From NCBI GenBank assembly GCA_002070115.1, contig MWCO01000010.1:1-64000 (forward strand): a stretch of DNA of 64,000 nt. Direction: 5' to 3'. This DNA comes from Deltaproteobacteria bacterium ADurb.Bin207 (GTDB lineage Bacteria > Myxococcota_A > Polyangia > Polyangiales > Polyangiaceae). Position numbers and translations under genes: made by a program. The notes beneath the pieces are model-generated. The model was not told the origin of the DNA, did not search any database, and saw only the letters and a program-made list of their open reading frames with translations. Within the stretch, counting starts at the first letter, position 1; each line of letters opens with the position of its first letter. Positions 37,255 to 45,804 of the stretch are shown in pieces.

Positions 37255-39489
37255 GTGAAGACAATGCGACAGGTCCGACTTCTTGCAGGACGATACCGTG
37301 TGTTGGGACGTCTATCGGCCAACCCACGGCGTGCGGTTTGGCTTGCCGAAGAGGCTGCATCCAGTCGCCCTATGCTCGTGGCTCAAATCAACCAAGCCAA
37401 AGCGCAGTGGATGAGTCCACTCGTTGGTGTTACCCACCCACATCTAGCCCCGATCATCCGAATCGTTGCCCCTGTGGTTCGCGCGGAACTCCCTCTTGCC
37501 GAAGACGAAACCGCACCGGAGGCCGTGGCCATCGCGGAACTGATTGCCGGACGCACCTTGACCCAGGCCATTGCCCATGGCCCTCTGCCCGTTCATCAAA
37601 GTGTTCGTTGTACCGCCTATGTGGCGGCTGCTGTCGATGCATTACATCGACGCGGCGCGGCGCACGGGTCGATTTCGGACAGGAGTATGGTTATCGAAAG
37701 AGCGGACGAAGGACGAAGTCCCGTTCTTACACAACTCAGCGAACCTCCTTTCGCTGCCTTTGCGTCACCCGAGCGATTGCGTGGTGAAGGGCCGAGTCAA
37801 CAAGACGACGTGTGGGCGCTTCATGTCATGCTTTATCTCGCGTTGGTGGGCAGTCTGCCATTTCAAGGCGCGGATGCTGGGTCTTTGTTACAAGCCATGA
37901 CCCACGGGCCTGTGCCCTCGTTGGCAAACGCTGGTGTCGACGACGAGCATCTTCAGCGCGTATTGAATCGCGGGCTGCATACGTCGCCGCAGCATCGAGC
38001 GACCAGCGTCTTCGATTTCGTGGCAGAGCTATTCGATTGGCTTAGCAAACAGGCTCCCCCACGAAGCCCGTCTTCCTCGCGGCTCGGTGCTGCGCAAGCG
38101 TTGAACTTGGTCCCTTCTGGCCCCCAACGAATGTCTCCATCGCAGAACGACGAGGCCTCGGCTCGCCGTCCTTATCCTCAACCACGAACGGCAACGTTGC
38201 TCTATGGCGCGCAAGCCGTGCAGCCGTCGCTCGAACCGGCAAAGGTCGAAGCTTCAGTACCCGACCTGGAATTCCCCCTGGCTCCAGACGTTGGCTCTTC
38301 GGTCGAGCATCATCCTGTCGCGGCGGCAGACGATCTGGAAAATTCCCTCGATACCATCCCACCGTCGCCGTCCGTTTCTTCCCCGCACTGCGAAAGTCCG
38401 AAAGAGCCACAAGGTTTCTCCTCTATTCCCGAACTGGAAGCCGCGCTCGTCAGGCCCTCTCGCCCTTCGTCGGCGCGTTCCGCTTCCTCTGCACCTGCTG
38501 AAGACACGAGCAGTCGGGCGGTAGAAAGGGGTCAAGAACCTCGCGCAATCCCACGAGCAAAAAGCTCGGAGTCAGAAGTTGAACCCAAACCAGCTCCTAG
38601 TCCCCTACCAGGGACGCACGCCGAACCGATCTCATCAAATATTGATGAAAATCATATAGTTACAACGACAGAGACCAATGACGATCCTGAATTGAAATCC
38701 CGTGAGCCGGTGCCGGTCGTTTCGCCTTCGGATGAAACTTCTGCGCGGAAAAAACCAAGACGGCACCTGGCGTTTGGCATGGGAGCTGCGGGTGTACTCG
38801 GGCTGCTAGGTCTCACGGTTGTGGCCTTCCTCTATGCTCCCAAGGTTTTGTCGAAACACTTCCCCAATTCCCAAGAGCCCCGCCCATCGCCTGCCCCCTC
38901 GGCCATGGTTTCGAATGCCGACCCTTGGGTGGTTCCCACAGGATCCGTATCGTCAGCTTCGATCGAAGAGGTCGAACCATCCGAACCTGTCGCGAGACAG
39001 CCTGGAGACATCACACGTTGTATTACGGATTTTTTCCCGGAGGGTTCTTTCGACGGTTTGCAGGATTTGGGTTTCGTATGCGATCAACCGGACCCTCGAA
39101 AAGGCGCACTAACGATGCGGTCCAGGGTGGTGATTGGAGCCCGAGGGTTCGTGACCCCGGCCATGCATGAGTGGTCTCGTCTCGAGTGGCATGAAATTGC
39201 GGTTTGGGCGATATTTCGTCACGTCTGCTGCGCGGAGCCTTCACCGCTTCAACTTCCACCTCCCGTACGAGATTGTCCCTCTTTGGCCGAGGCGGCTGAT
39301 GGGCTTGGTCGAGCCTATGGTGCGGGTGAGTCGCTTGCCGAGTCCATCGTTCAGTTTCAACGGGCCGCGGAATGCGCGCATGTGGGAAAGGCTTCCGGAT
39401 ACCGATATGCAGCAGGCCCCATCTCCGGGGGTCAGGTGACGTTCGCGGGCTTTCTTGAACGCAACCACAAGCGTCACGGCGTACGTTGA
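37255..39489 (+). CDS. Membrane pseudokinase with extracytoplasmic Cys domain
   Basis: 744 residues, GTG start with GGAGGGA upstream. The first 270 residues align with bacterial Ser/Thr kinases: LAGRYRVLGRLSANPRRAVW, DALHRRGAAHGSISDRSMVI, FASPERLRGEGPSQQDDVWA, LYLALVGSLPFQGADA and HRATSVFDFVAELFDW. The catalytic residues are gone: no glycine-rich loop, no VAIK lysine (VAQI), HRD reads HGS, and no DFG. APE and the structural DVW remain. A low-complexity Ser/Pro linker leads to one membrane span (LAFGMGAAGVLGLLGLTVVA) near residue 510. A domain of about 180 residues follows with paired Cys (DITRCITDFFP, GFVCDQPDP, FRHVCCAEPSPL). Probably a scaffold or signal-binding receptor. It overlaps the histidine kinase 3' end by 16 bases. 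Confidence 0.8.
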   Translation: MKTMRQVRLLAGRYRVLGRLSANPRRAVWLAEEAASSRPMLVAQINQAKAQWMSPLVGVTHPHLAPIIRIVAPVVRAELPLAEDETAPEAVAIAELIAGRTLTQAIAHGPLPVHQSVRCTAYVAAAVDALHRRGAAHGSISDRSMVIERADEGRSPVLTQLSEPPFAAFASPERLRGEGPSQQDDVWALHVMLYLALVGSLPFQGADAGSLLQAMTHGPVPSLANAGVDDEHLQRVLNRGLHTSPQHRATSVFDFVAELFDWLSKQAPPRSPSSSRLGAAQALNLVPSGPQRMSPSQNDEASARRPYPQPRTATLLYGAQAVQPSLEPAKVEASVPDLEFPLAPDVGSSVEHHPVAAADDLENSLDTIPPSPSVSSPHCESPKEPQGFSSIPELEAALVRPSRPSSARSASSAPAEDTSSRAVERGQEPRAIPRAKSSESEVEPKPAPSPLPGTHAEPISSNIDENHIVTTTETNDDPELKSREPVPVVSPSDETSARKKPRRHLAFGMGAAGVLGLLGLTVVAFLYAPKVLSKHFPNSQEPRPSPAPSAMVSNADPWVVPTGSVSSASIEEVEPSEPVARQPGDITRCITDFFPEGSFDGLQDLGFVCDQPDPRKGALTMRSRVVIGARGFVTPAMHEWSRLEWHEIAVWAIFRHVCCAEPSPLQLPPPVRDCPSLAEAADGLGRAYGAGESLAESIVQFQRAAECAHVGKASGYRYAAGPISGGQVTFAGFLERNHKRHGVR

Positions 39490-41897
39490 ACTTCCGCCTC
39501 GGTGATGATCGAATCCATGAAGTCGCGATGGGAATCCAGGATGGGCAACCGCATCGTAACCGTGGTTCCTTCCCCCACGGCGCTTTGGATTTCGAGCCTT
39601 CCGCCCATGAGTTCACACAGTTGTCTGGTCAGTGCGAGACCAAGACCAATGCCTCCCGTCTTGCGGGTGGTCGAGGAGTCTACTTGTTGAAATGCTTCGA
39701 AGGATGCCACGACTTGTTCCTTCGTCATCCCCACGCCATCATCCTCGATCTGGAAGACAATCCACGGTTTGCCGTCGATCGGTTCTTGCGTAGTCGTTAC
39801 TTTGACGTGTCCTTGCTGGGTGAACTTCGCGGCGTTGCCAAGAAGGTTCAGAAGGGACTGACGCACGCGTGTGGGGTCTCCGATGATGCTACCGATGGGC
39901 GATGGGATATGAATGGTGAGAGCGTTATGGTGTTGTCGCAGCAGGGGTTCGAGGATTCCCGCGACCTCATGAACAATCGACTCGGGTTCGTATTTTTCCG
40001 CGGAGATCTCCATATTGCCAGCTTCGATGCGTGAATAATCGAGCACGCTTTGAATGATTTCGAGCAGTCGCTGGCTTGCGATTTTGATCCGCAACAGGTC
40101 ATGCCCGAATCCTTCGAGTTGTTGGTCGCGCGCTTCTTCCTCCAACATATCGGCGTATCCGATAATCGCATTGAGAGGTGTGCGAAGCTCGTGGCTCATC
40201 GTGGCAAGGAAGGCGGACTTGGCGCGGCTAGCGGCTTCCGCGGCATCTCTTGCGGATCGGAGTTTTTGGGTCGTTTTTTCGACTCTTGCCAATTCTTCGC
40301 GCAAGGCTTGATAAAGCCGCGCATTGTCCAAAGCCACGGAAGCCAGCCCCGCGAACTGGTCGAGCACCTTCAGTTCATCCTCACCCAATCTTCGTGGATC
40401 CCCCTCCTCGTAGACGACACCTATCATTCCCATGGTGGACTCTGCTGTCCGTAAAGGGATACCCGCGACAGCGCGAAATTCATGGGTATCGAATACCTCC
40501 AAACGATCATGCCAAGCTCGATAATTCTCTATCAAAACGGGCGCATCATCTTGCCAGACTCTGCCAGCGACCCCTTCTCCGCGACGGACCCGATGTCCCA
40601 CATGGGCGGCCATGGGACCGGTCGCAACCACGAGCGACATGCATTCCGGATCATCCGAAGTCGTCAGGTAAATATATCCGCTCGAAGCACCTACCAAGCT
40701 GGTGGCCCGCGCCACCAATCCTTCGAGCACATCCTTGATCTCGTGTCTGCGAATGAGGTGCAATGTCGTTTCATGCAGCGCGCCAAGGTGTTCGTTATGC
40801 TTCCGCAAGGATTCTTCCGCCGCGGTTCTTTCCTGCACTTCCCGTTCGAGCCTGCGCTTGGGTCGAAGATCGTGCGCCACGATCACGGAACCGAGGAGCT
40901 GATTCGAAGCACTGCGCACGGGCGCCGTCCATATCCGCATGGGGACAGGCTCGCCATGAACGACGAGGTCCAGGTCACTTACCTTGCCTTCCGATTCACC
41001 CGCGAGCACCGGTTGCAACAAATCACGCATCGCCTCCGGTTCACGGGCCAGCACCATCGCATGCCGTCCGCGAAGCCGTTCGAGTGAAATACCAAATAAA
41101 TCCGTGACTTGCGCATTGACTTGCGTGATCTCTCCCCTTCGATCCGTCAAGAGGATGAGGTCTTTGATCTTCGAAATAATCTCCCCCACCGCGACTTCCA
41201 ACGAAGGCGCCATCAACCGGTATCGAACCATCGAGTATTGAATGGCGAAGAGCCAGATGAGGATGAGCATCGGGGCAATCGCAGGCACGACATGAATGCC
41301 GAACGTGGGAAGGGCCATGTTGGTGACGCTCCCCAGCAGCGTGGTAGCCGTTCCGGAAACGACAATGATGCGGAATTGGCTCCGTTGCTCCGGCGAAGCA
41401 GAACGCCGTCCGTGCCAGGCTACGATCCCGAGCCCCACCACCATATAAGCCAGGTAGTAAAGCGAATACGCTACATGCCATGGGGTGCCGGACACCTGCA
41501 CTTCGACCGTCCCCATCGGACCGGTGAGAAAGGAATCGACAAGCAAGGTGCCGGTCCATAGACGAACCAGAAAGGCGACGGCGGGCACGTACAACAGCGC
41601 CACGAGCCATGGTCGACTCGTCACACGGTGGGTTTCCGAAATCGTCAGGAAAAAATGCAGCGCAAAAGCGGCGAACGAAGTCCAGCCAATGCCCGACAGG
41701 CGATACCAGAACCATCGAACGGCGTCATCGTGCTCCGGATAGATGAAGGTATAACAAAACGCCCAAATTCCAAGGCTCGCACAAAGCCCCGCGAAAGTCC
41801 GGTTAGTCTTCGAACGCGCGTCGGTTCGTAACGCAAAAAAACCAAGGTACACACATATCGCAAAGGACAGAAAAGAAAGGAGCGAGAATCCGTTCAT
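39474..41897 (-). CDS. Sensor histidine kinase (7TM-PAS-GAF-HisKA-HATPase)
   Basis: About 807 residues from the ATG at 41897. The N-terminal 230 residues hold seven or eight membrane spans of the histidine-kinase 7TM type. Then come PAS (LILLTDRRGEITQVNAQVTD, LFGISLERLRGRHAMVL), a coiled segment, GAF (LVGASSGYIYLTTSDDPECM, VAGIPLRTAESTMGMIGVVY), and HisKA with the phospho-accepting His in LATMSHELRTPLNAIIGYAD. HATPase boxes are LLNLLGNAAKFTQQG (N), IEDDGVGMTKEQV (G1) and GGIGLGLALTRQLCELMGG (G2). No receiver domain is attached and no response regulator gene is adjacent, so it is an orphan kinase. Divergent from asnS (126-base gap). Confidence 0.92.
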   Translation of the reverse strand: MNGFSLLSFLSFAICVYLGFFALRTDARSKTNRTFAGLCASLGIWAFCYTFIYPEHDDAVRWFWYRLSGIGWTSFAAFALHFFLTISETHRVTSRPWLVALLYVPAVAFLVRLWTGTLLVDSFLTGPMGTVEVQVSGTPWHVAYSLYYLAYMVVGLGIVAWHGRRSASPEQRSQFRIIVVSGTATTLLGSVTNMALPTFGIHVVPAIAPMLILIWLFAIQYSMVRYRLMAPSLEVAVGEIISKIKDLILLTDRRGEITQVNAQVTDLFGISLERLRGRHAMVLAREPEAMRDLLQPVLAGESEGKVSDLDLVVHGEPVPMRIWTAPVRSASNQLLGSVIVAHDLRPKRRLEREVQERTAAEESLRKHNEHLGALHETTLHLIRRHEIKDVLEGLVARATSLVGASSGYIYLTTSDDPECMSLVVATGPMAAHVGHRVRRGEGVAGRVWQDDAPVLIENYRAWHDRLEVFDTHEFRAVAGIPLRTAESTMGMIGVVYEEGDPRRLGEDELKVLDQFAGLASVALDNARLYQALREELARVEKTTQKLRSARDAAEAASRAKSAFLATMSHELRTPLNAIIGYADMLEEEARDQQLEGFGHDLLRIKIASQRLLEIIQSVLDYSRIEAGNMEISAEKYEPESIVHEVAGILEPLLRQHHNALTIHIPSPIGSIIGDPTRVRQSLLNLLGNAAKFTQQGHVKVTTTQEPIDGKPWIVFQIEDDGVGMTKEQVVASFEAFQQVDSSTTRKTGGIGLGLALTRQLCELMGGRLEIQSAVGEGTTVTMRLPILDSHRDFMDSIITEAEVQRTP

Positions 41898-42023
41898 GCA
41901 GCTTCGCGATGCTACCAAGGCAGCGGTGGAATTGCTTCAGAGTAGGGCGTGGGGGCTCGTTCGTCCAGATGATGGAGACATGCCTCTTGACATCGACCCC
42001 CAATCCTCGGCACGCATCCTGCC

Positions 42024-43424
42024 ATGAAGGCCATAAGCATCAGTGATATTCTGGCGCAACGCATCCCCACAGACGGGTCGGTGACCGTTCGAGGATGGAT
42101 TCGGACGCGTCGTGACTCCAAAGCGGGGTTGTCATTTCTTTCCGTTCACGATGGCTCGTGTTTCGAGGCGTTGCAGGTGGTGGCTTCCAGTAGCCTATCG
42201 AACTACGCGACGGAGATTCAGCGATTATCCGCGGGGTGCTCTGTGATCGTACACGGAACGATCGTGGCATCCCCAGGCAGTGGACAGGCCGTGGAGCTTC
42301 GCGCGAACGAGGTAAAAGTGGCGGGGTGGGTCGAGGATCCGGAAACCTATCCCATGCAGCCAAAACGCCATTCTCTCGAGTATTTGCGAGAAGTGGCGCA
42401 TTTGCGTCCACGCACCAACGTCATTGGCGCCGTCACTCGCGTGCGTCATTGCCTGGCGGCAGCCGTTCATCGTTTCTTTCACGAACAAGGATTCTATTGG
42501 ATCCATACACCGATCATCACCACCAGCGACGCCGAAGGGGCTGGGCAGATGTTTCGTGTGTCCACCCTCGACTTTGCCAACTTGCCCCGGACGGATAGTG
42601 GAGAAGTGGATTTTCAAGAGGATTTTTTTGGACGCCAGGCCTTTCTCACCGTATCAGGACAGCTCAATGTAGAGAGTTACTGCCTTGCCTTGAGCAAAGT
42701 CTATACGTTTGGCCCAACGTTCCGCGCCGAGGATTCGAATACGAGCCGTCACCTGGCCGAGTTCTGGATGATCGAACCCGAGATCGCTTTCGCCAATCTG
42801 CAAGACGATGCTGATCTAGCCGAATCCTTTCTCAAATATCTGTTCCGTGCCGTGTTGCAAGAGCGTCCGGACGACATGAAGTTTTTTGCCGAACGAATCG
42901 ATGCGTCGTGCATCGATCGGCTGGAAAAATTCGTCGATGCAGCTTTCGAACGCATGGACTACACCGACGCGATCACACAGCTTCAAAAGTCCCATCGAAA
43001 ATTCGACTTTCCCGTTTCGTGGGGAGTGGATCTGCAATCGGAACACGAGCGGTATCTCAGCGAAGAACTCGTCGGACGCCCCGTGGTCGTGATGAACTAC
43101 CCCAAAGCTATCAAAGCATTTTATATGCGCCTCAATGACGACGATCGAACCGTTGCTGCCATGGATGTGCTGGCGCCCGGCATCGGCGAGATTATCGGAG
43201 GCTCACAACGAGAGGAACGTCTCGATGTTCTCGACGCCCGGCTCGACGAACTCGGTTTGGACAAACAAGCCTACGGTTGGTATCGGGACTTGCGTCGCTA
43301 CGGAAGTGTGCCGCACGCCGGTTTTGGTTTGGGATTCGAGCGCACGATCCAATATGTCACGGGAATGGCAAATATTCGCGACGTCATACCGTTTCCCCGA
43401 TACCCCGGCCACGCGGAGTATTGA
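42024..43424 (+). CDS. asnS: Asparagine--tRNA ligase
   Basis: 466 residues, normal for bacterial AsnRS. N-terminal OB-fold: [20 protein letters not shown]. The class II catalytic core opens at [20 protein letters not shown]. Motif 2 is [20 protein letters not shown] with MIEPE, and motif 3 is [20 protein letters not shown] followed by [19 protein letters not shown] and [13 protein letters not shown] distinguish AsnRS from AspRS. Charges tRNA-Asn with asparagine in the cytoplasm. Confidence 0.97.
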   Translation: MKAISISDILAQRIPTDGSVTVRGWIRTRRDSKAGLSFLSVHDGSCFEALQVVASSSLSNYATEIQRLSAGCSVIVHGTIVASPGSGQAVELRANEVKVAGWVEDPETYPMQPKRHSLEYLREVAHLRPRTNVIGAVTRVRHCLAAAVHRFFHEQGFYWIHTPIITTSDAEGAGQMFRVSTLDFANLPRTDSGEVDFQEDFFGRQAFLTVSGQLNVESYCLALSKVYTFGPTFRAEDSNTSRHLAEFWMIEPEIAFANLQDDADLAESFLKYLFRAVLQERPDDMKFFAERIDASCIDRLEKFVDAAFERMDYTDAITQLQKSHRKFDFPVSWGVDLQSEHERYLSEELVGRPVVVMNYPKAIKAFYMRLNDDDRTVAAMDVLAPGIGEIIGGSQREERLDVLDARLDELGLDKQAYGWYRDLRRYGSVPHAGFGLGFERTIQYVTGMANIRDVIPFPRYPGHAEY

Positions 43425-43590
43425 CCGCCCCAAAGGCAGCGATCGGCGTGGTGCGAAGGCTGGCGTTCGAGCCAAGCATTATGCGTCAGGGATGGTTCGC
43501 GGAGGCGATGGCTCCCTTGCAATAACTGCTTTCATCTCTACGTGTGTCGTGGCACGCCGAAACAGGCAGTGATATATTTTTTTTCCTACA

Positions 43591-45648
43591 ATGAATCACT
43601 CCTGGGCTCTGCGCGTATTGCTGGGTGCCTGCTTGATGTTGACGTTAGCAACCTGCCTCTTGCCTGGTTGCTGCAAATTCCTTGGCCTACGAAAGACCGA
43701 GCTTCTGTCCAAGGAACTCATGCCCGACGACCTGCACACGCAGGAAGTGGCGTATCACAACTCGATTCGTTTGCGGCTTCCTTTCGGTAGCCTCAAAAAG
43801 AAATCTCGCGTCACCATCTCTTCCGTATCCAACGCGCCTCGCCCCGACAACGCGACATCGGACCCCACCGTGTACGACTTCTCGGTGGAGGGGCACACGC
43901 AATTCGAAGAGCCCGTTGAAATTGTGCTCCCCTTCACACCTGCTTCCACGACAAAAGTCGGCTTGGGTGTCGATGCCCTCACCTACGACGAATCAGCCCG
44001 TGAATGGAAGCCCATGCCTTTTGCCGCCCACAAAGAGGGCAACTCCGTGTCCATCTACACGACTCATTTGAGTGCCTTTGCCATGTCCGCACGTGCTGGG
44101 GTTGCGTTGTCACCTACCATGAAGATTGGGTCCACCCCTTTCCCGGGGAGCAACGAGATCATGGATGCTGGGACTGTTGAGCAGATCATCCGCGGCGACT
44201 CCGCCAAGGCTGCGCAGCAGGGATGGGCAAAAAGCATGGAATTCTTTGGTATCTCATCAAACACGGGGACGTTCATCGAACAGGCGGTGTTGGAGATCCC
44301 GGGACTCAAATCCCTCAACGGAGTCGCGACCAAGCTCGGTGTGGCTTTCGGATTCCTCCAACTCGCCATTGATCTTGCCAGCGGCAACACCCAAGCCGCC
44401 AGCATCAATGCCGCGAAAAACCTTGGTTATTCCAGCGTTGCGCTCTGGGGATCCCAGGCGCTCCAAATCGGAAGCGTCGCGGTGTTCATCTTCGATTATA
44501 CCCTCACCAAGGTGGGTGAGACGGCTTGGGAGGGACGAACGGATCTGTACCAAAGGGCCTATGCGCTCTATTACAAAGAGCACCCTCGCAAGGGTTCGGA
44601 CTGGTCGAAGATCGTTCTGGGAGTCATCGACAGCGCCAAGTCGGCCGACGACGTTCACAAGGGAATCGATAGCGCGTTGCAATCTTATGTGACGGCCTTT
44701 TGGGAAAACGAATTGGTCGTTGCCGAGTATCTCGAACGCGTCAAGAAGAACGCGCAAACAGGAGGCGGAGGACTCAACGAAAAGATGAAAGCCGAAATCT
44801 CCGCGGCCTACCGCGCCGAGATCATGCATCTACTTCAAGAAACTGTTTTCCCGCGAATCCCGATCATCATCGCCAACCGCTACCGCCAGAATGTCTCCCA
44901 GCTTCTCGGAGAGTTGCGGGCTGGCCTCGATGCCTCGACAACGATCGAGGTGATCGTAAAAAGCAAGGATCGCGAGCGATCCGTGAAGAACATCGATGTG
45001 CAGATCCTCGTCAACCAGGAGCCGAACCGGTGGCACGGCGTGACGGATAAGGACGGCCGCTGGTCGATGCCATGCACCACCCTCGGCTACCTTTCCTACG
45101 GTGCGCCCAAGAAGGTGAAAGTGACAGTGCCGGCCGAAAACGGTAAGGATGCCCAGTCGGTCGAGGCAGACCTCGCCTACACGCCAGGCAAGACAACAGT
45201 CGTCGTGGAGTTGGATGGGTCGGGAGTTTTCGTCGGCACGATCGAAGATGCGCAAGTCGTGCCCGGTGGGGACTATCCAGTAAAAATCTCAGGTCCCGTG
45301 ACAATTACGGTGGCGTCCGATGGCAAAGCAACCATGGACTTCTCTTTGACGGCCAAAGAATCCGTTGGCAAAGGCACGGGAGTCACCGATATCAGCTCCT
45401 CGGGAAAACTCACCGGCTCGCTCGTCGGCGACGACTTCAAGGCTTCCGGAACGGTAACCAGCACGTATGTATCAAAATTCAAGCTTCCCCGAGGCGTAAA
45501 CCTGCCCCCGGGCACGGGCTCGGGAACGCATTCCGCAGCCATTACCGCCACGGGAAAGCGAGTCGGCAACACCATTCGGGGCACCCTGCAAGGCGCGCAA
45601 GGGAAAGCCGTCCGTTTCCAAGCTACCCAGAGCAACCAAAGCCCCTGA
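43591..45648 (+). CDS. Large lipoprotein: ZU5-like, hydrophobic helical, Ig-like and beta domains
   Basis: 685 residues. The signal peptide (VLLGACLMLTLATCLLPGCC) ends in a lipobox with a second Cys. Residues 45-165 (HNSIRLRLPFGSLKKKSRVT, FSVEGHTQFEEPVEIVLPF, HLSAFAMSA) resemble ZU5-type extracellular domains. Residues 190-340 are helical with hydrophobic stretches (LGVAFGFLQLAIDLASG, SSVALWGSQALQIGSVAVFI), unusual inside a secreted protein. An amphipathic helical part follows, then a regulatory-like beta domain (NIDVQILVNQEPNRWHGVTD) and a C-terminal beta domain (GVFVGTIEDAQVVPGGDYPV). Function unknown; the buried hydrophobic helices could insert into a membrane (inference). It is preceded by a short T-rich stretch and stands alone. 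Confidence 0.75.
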   Translation: MNHSWALRVLLGACLMLTLATCLLPGCCKFLGLRKTELLSKELMPDDLHTQEVAYHNSIRLRLPFGSLKKKSRVTISSVSNAPRPDNATSDPTVYDFSVEGHTQFEEPVEIVLPFTPASTTKVGLGVDALTYDESAREWKPMPFAAHKEGNSVSIYTTHLSAFAMSARAGVALSPTMKIGSTPFPGSNEIMDAGTVEQIIRGDSAKAAQQGWAKSMEFFGISSNTGTFIEQAVLEIPGLKSLNGVATKLGVAFGFLQLAIDLASGNTQAASINAAKNLGYSSVALWGSQALQIGSVAVFIFDYTLTKVGETAWEGRTDLYQRAYALYYKEHPRKGSDWSKIVLGVIDSAKSADDVHKGIDSALQSYVTAFWENELVVAEYLERVKKNAQTGGGGLNEKMKAEISAAYRAEIMHLLQETVFPRIPIIIANRYRQNVSQLLGELRAGLDASTTIEVIVKSKDRERSVKNIDVQILVNQEPNRWHGVTDKDGRWSMPCTTLGYLSYGAPKKVKVTVPAENGKDAQSVEADLAYTPGKTTVVVELDGSGVFVGTIEDAQVVPGGDYPVKISGPVTITVASDGKATMDFSLTAKESVGKGTGVTDISSSGKLTGSLVGDDFKASGTVTSTYVSKFKLPRGVNLPPGTGSGTHSAAITATGKRVGNTIRGTLQGAQGKAVRFQATQSNQSP

Positions 45649-45804
45649 GTTCCACGCGGCAAGGATCATTGGCAAACGCATTCGCTCGTCTTTGTCAACC
45701 CACCGATCGCAAGACGCCACCCGCACCACTGCGATCTGCACCGGCTTCCCATCAAGCAAAAAAGGCGCAGCGAGTGCGAGTTCAATGGGCTCGATGAATC
45801 CTCA

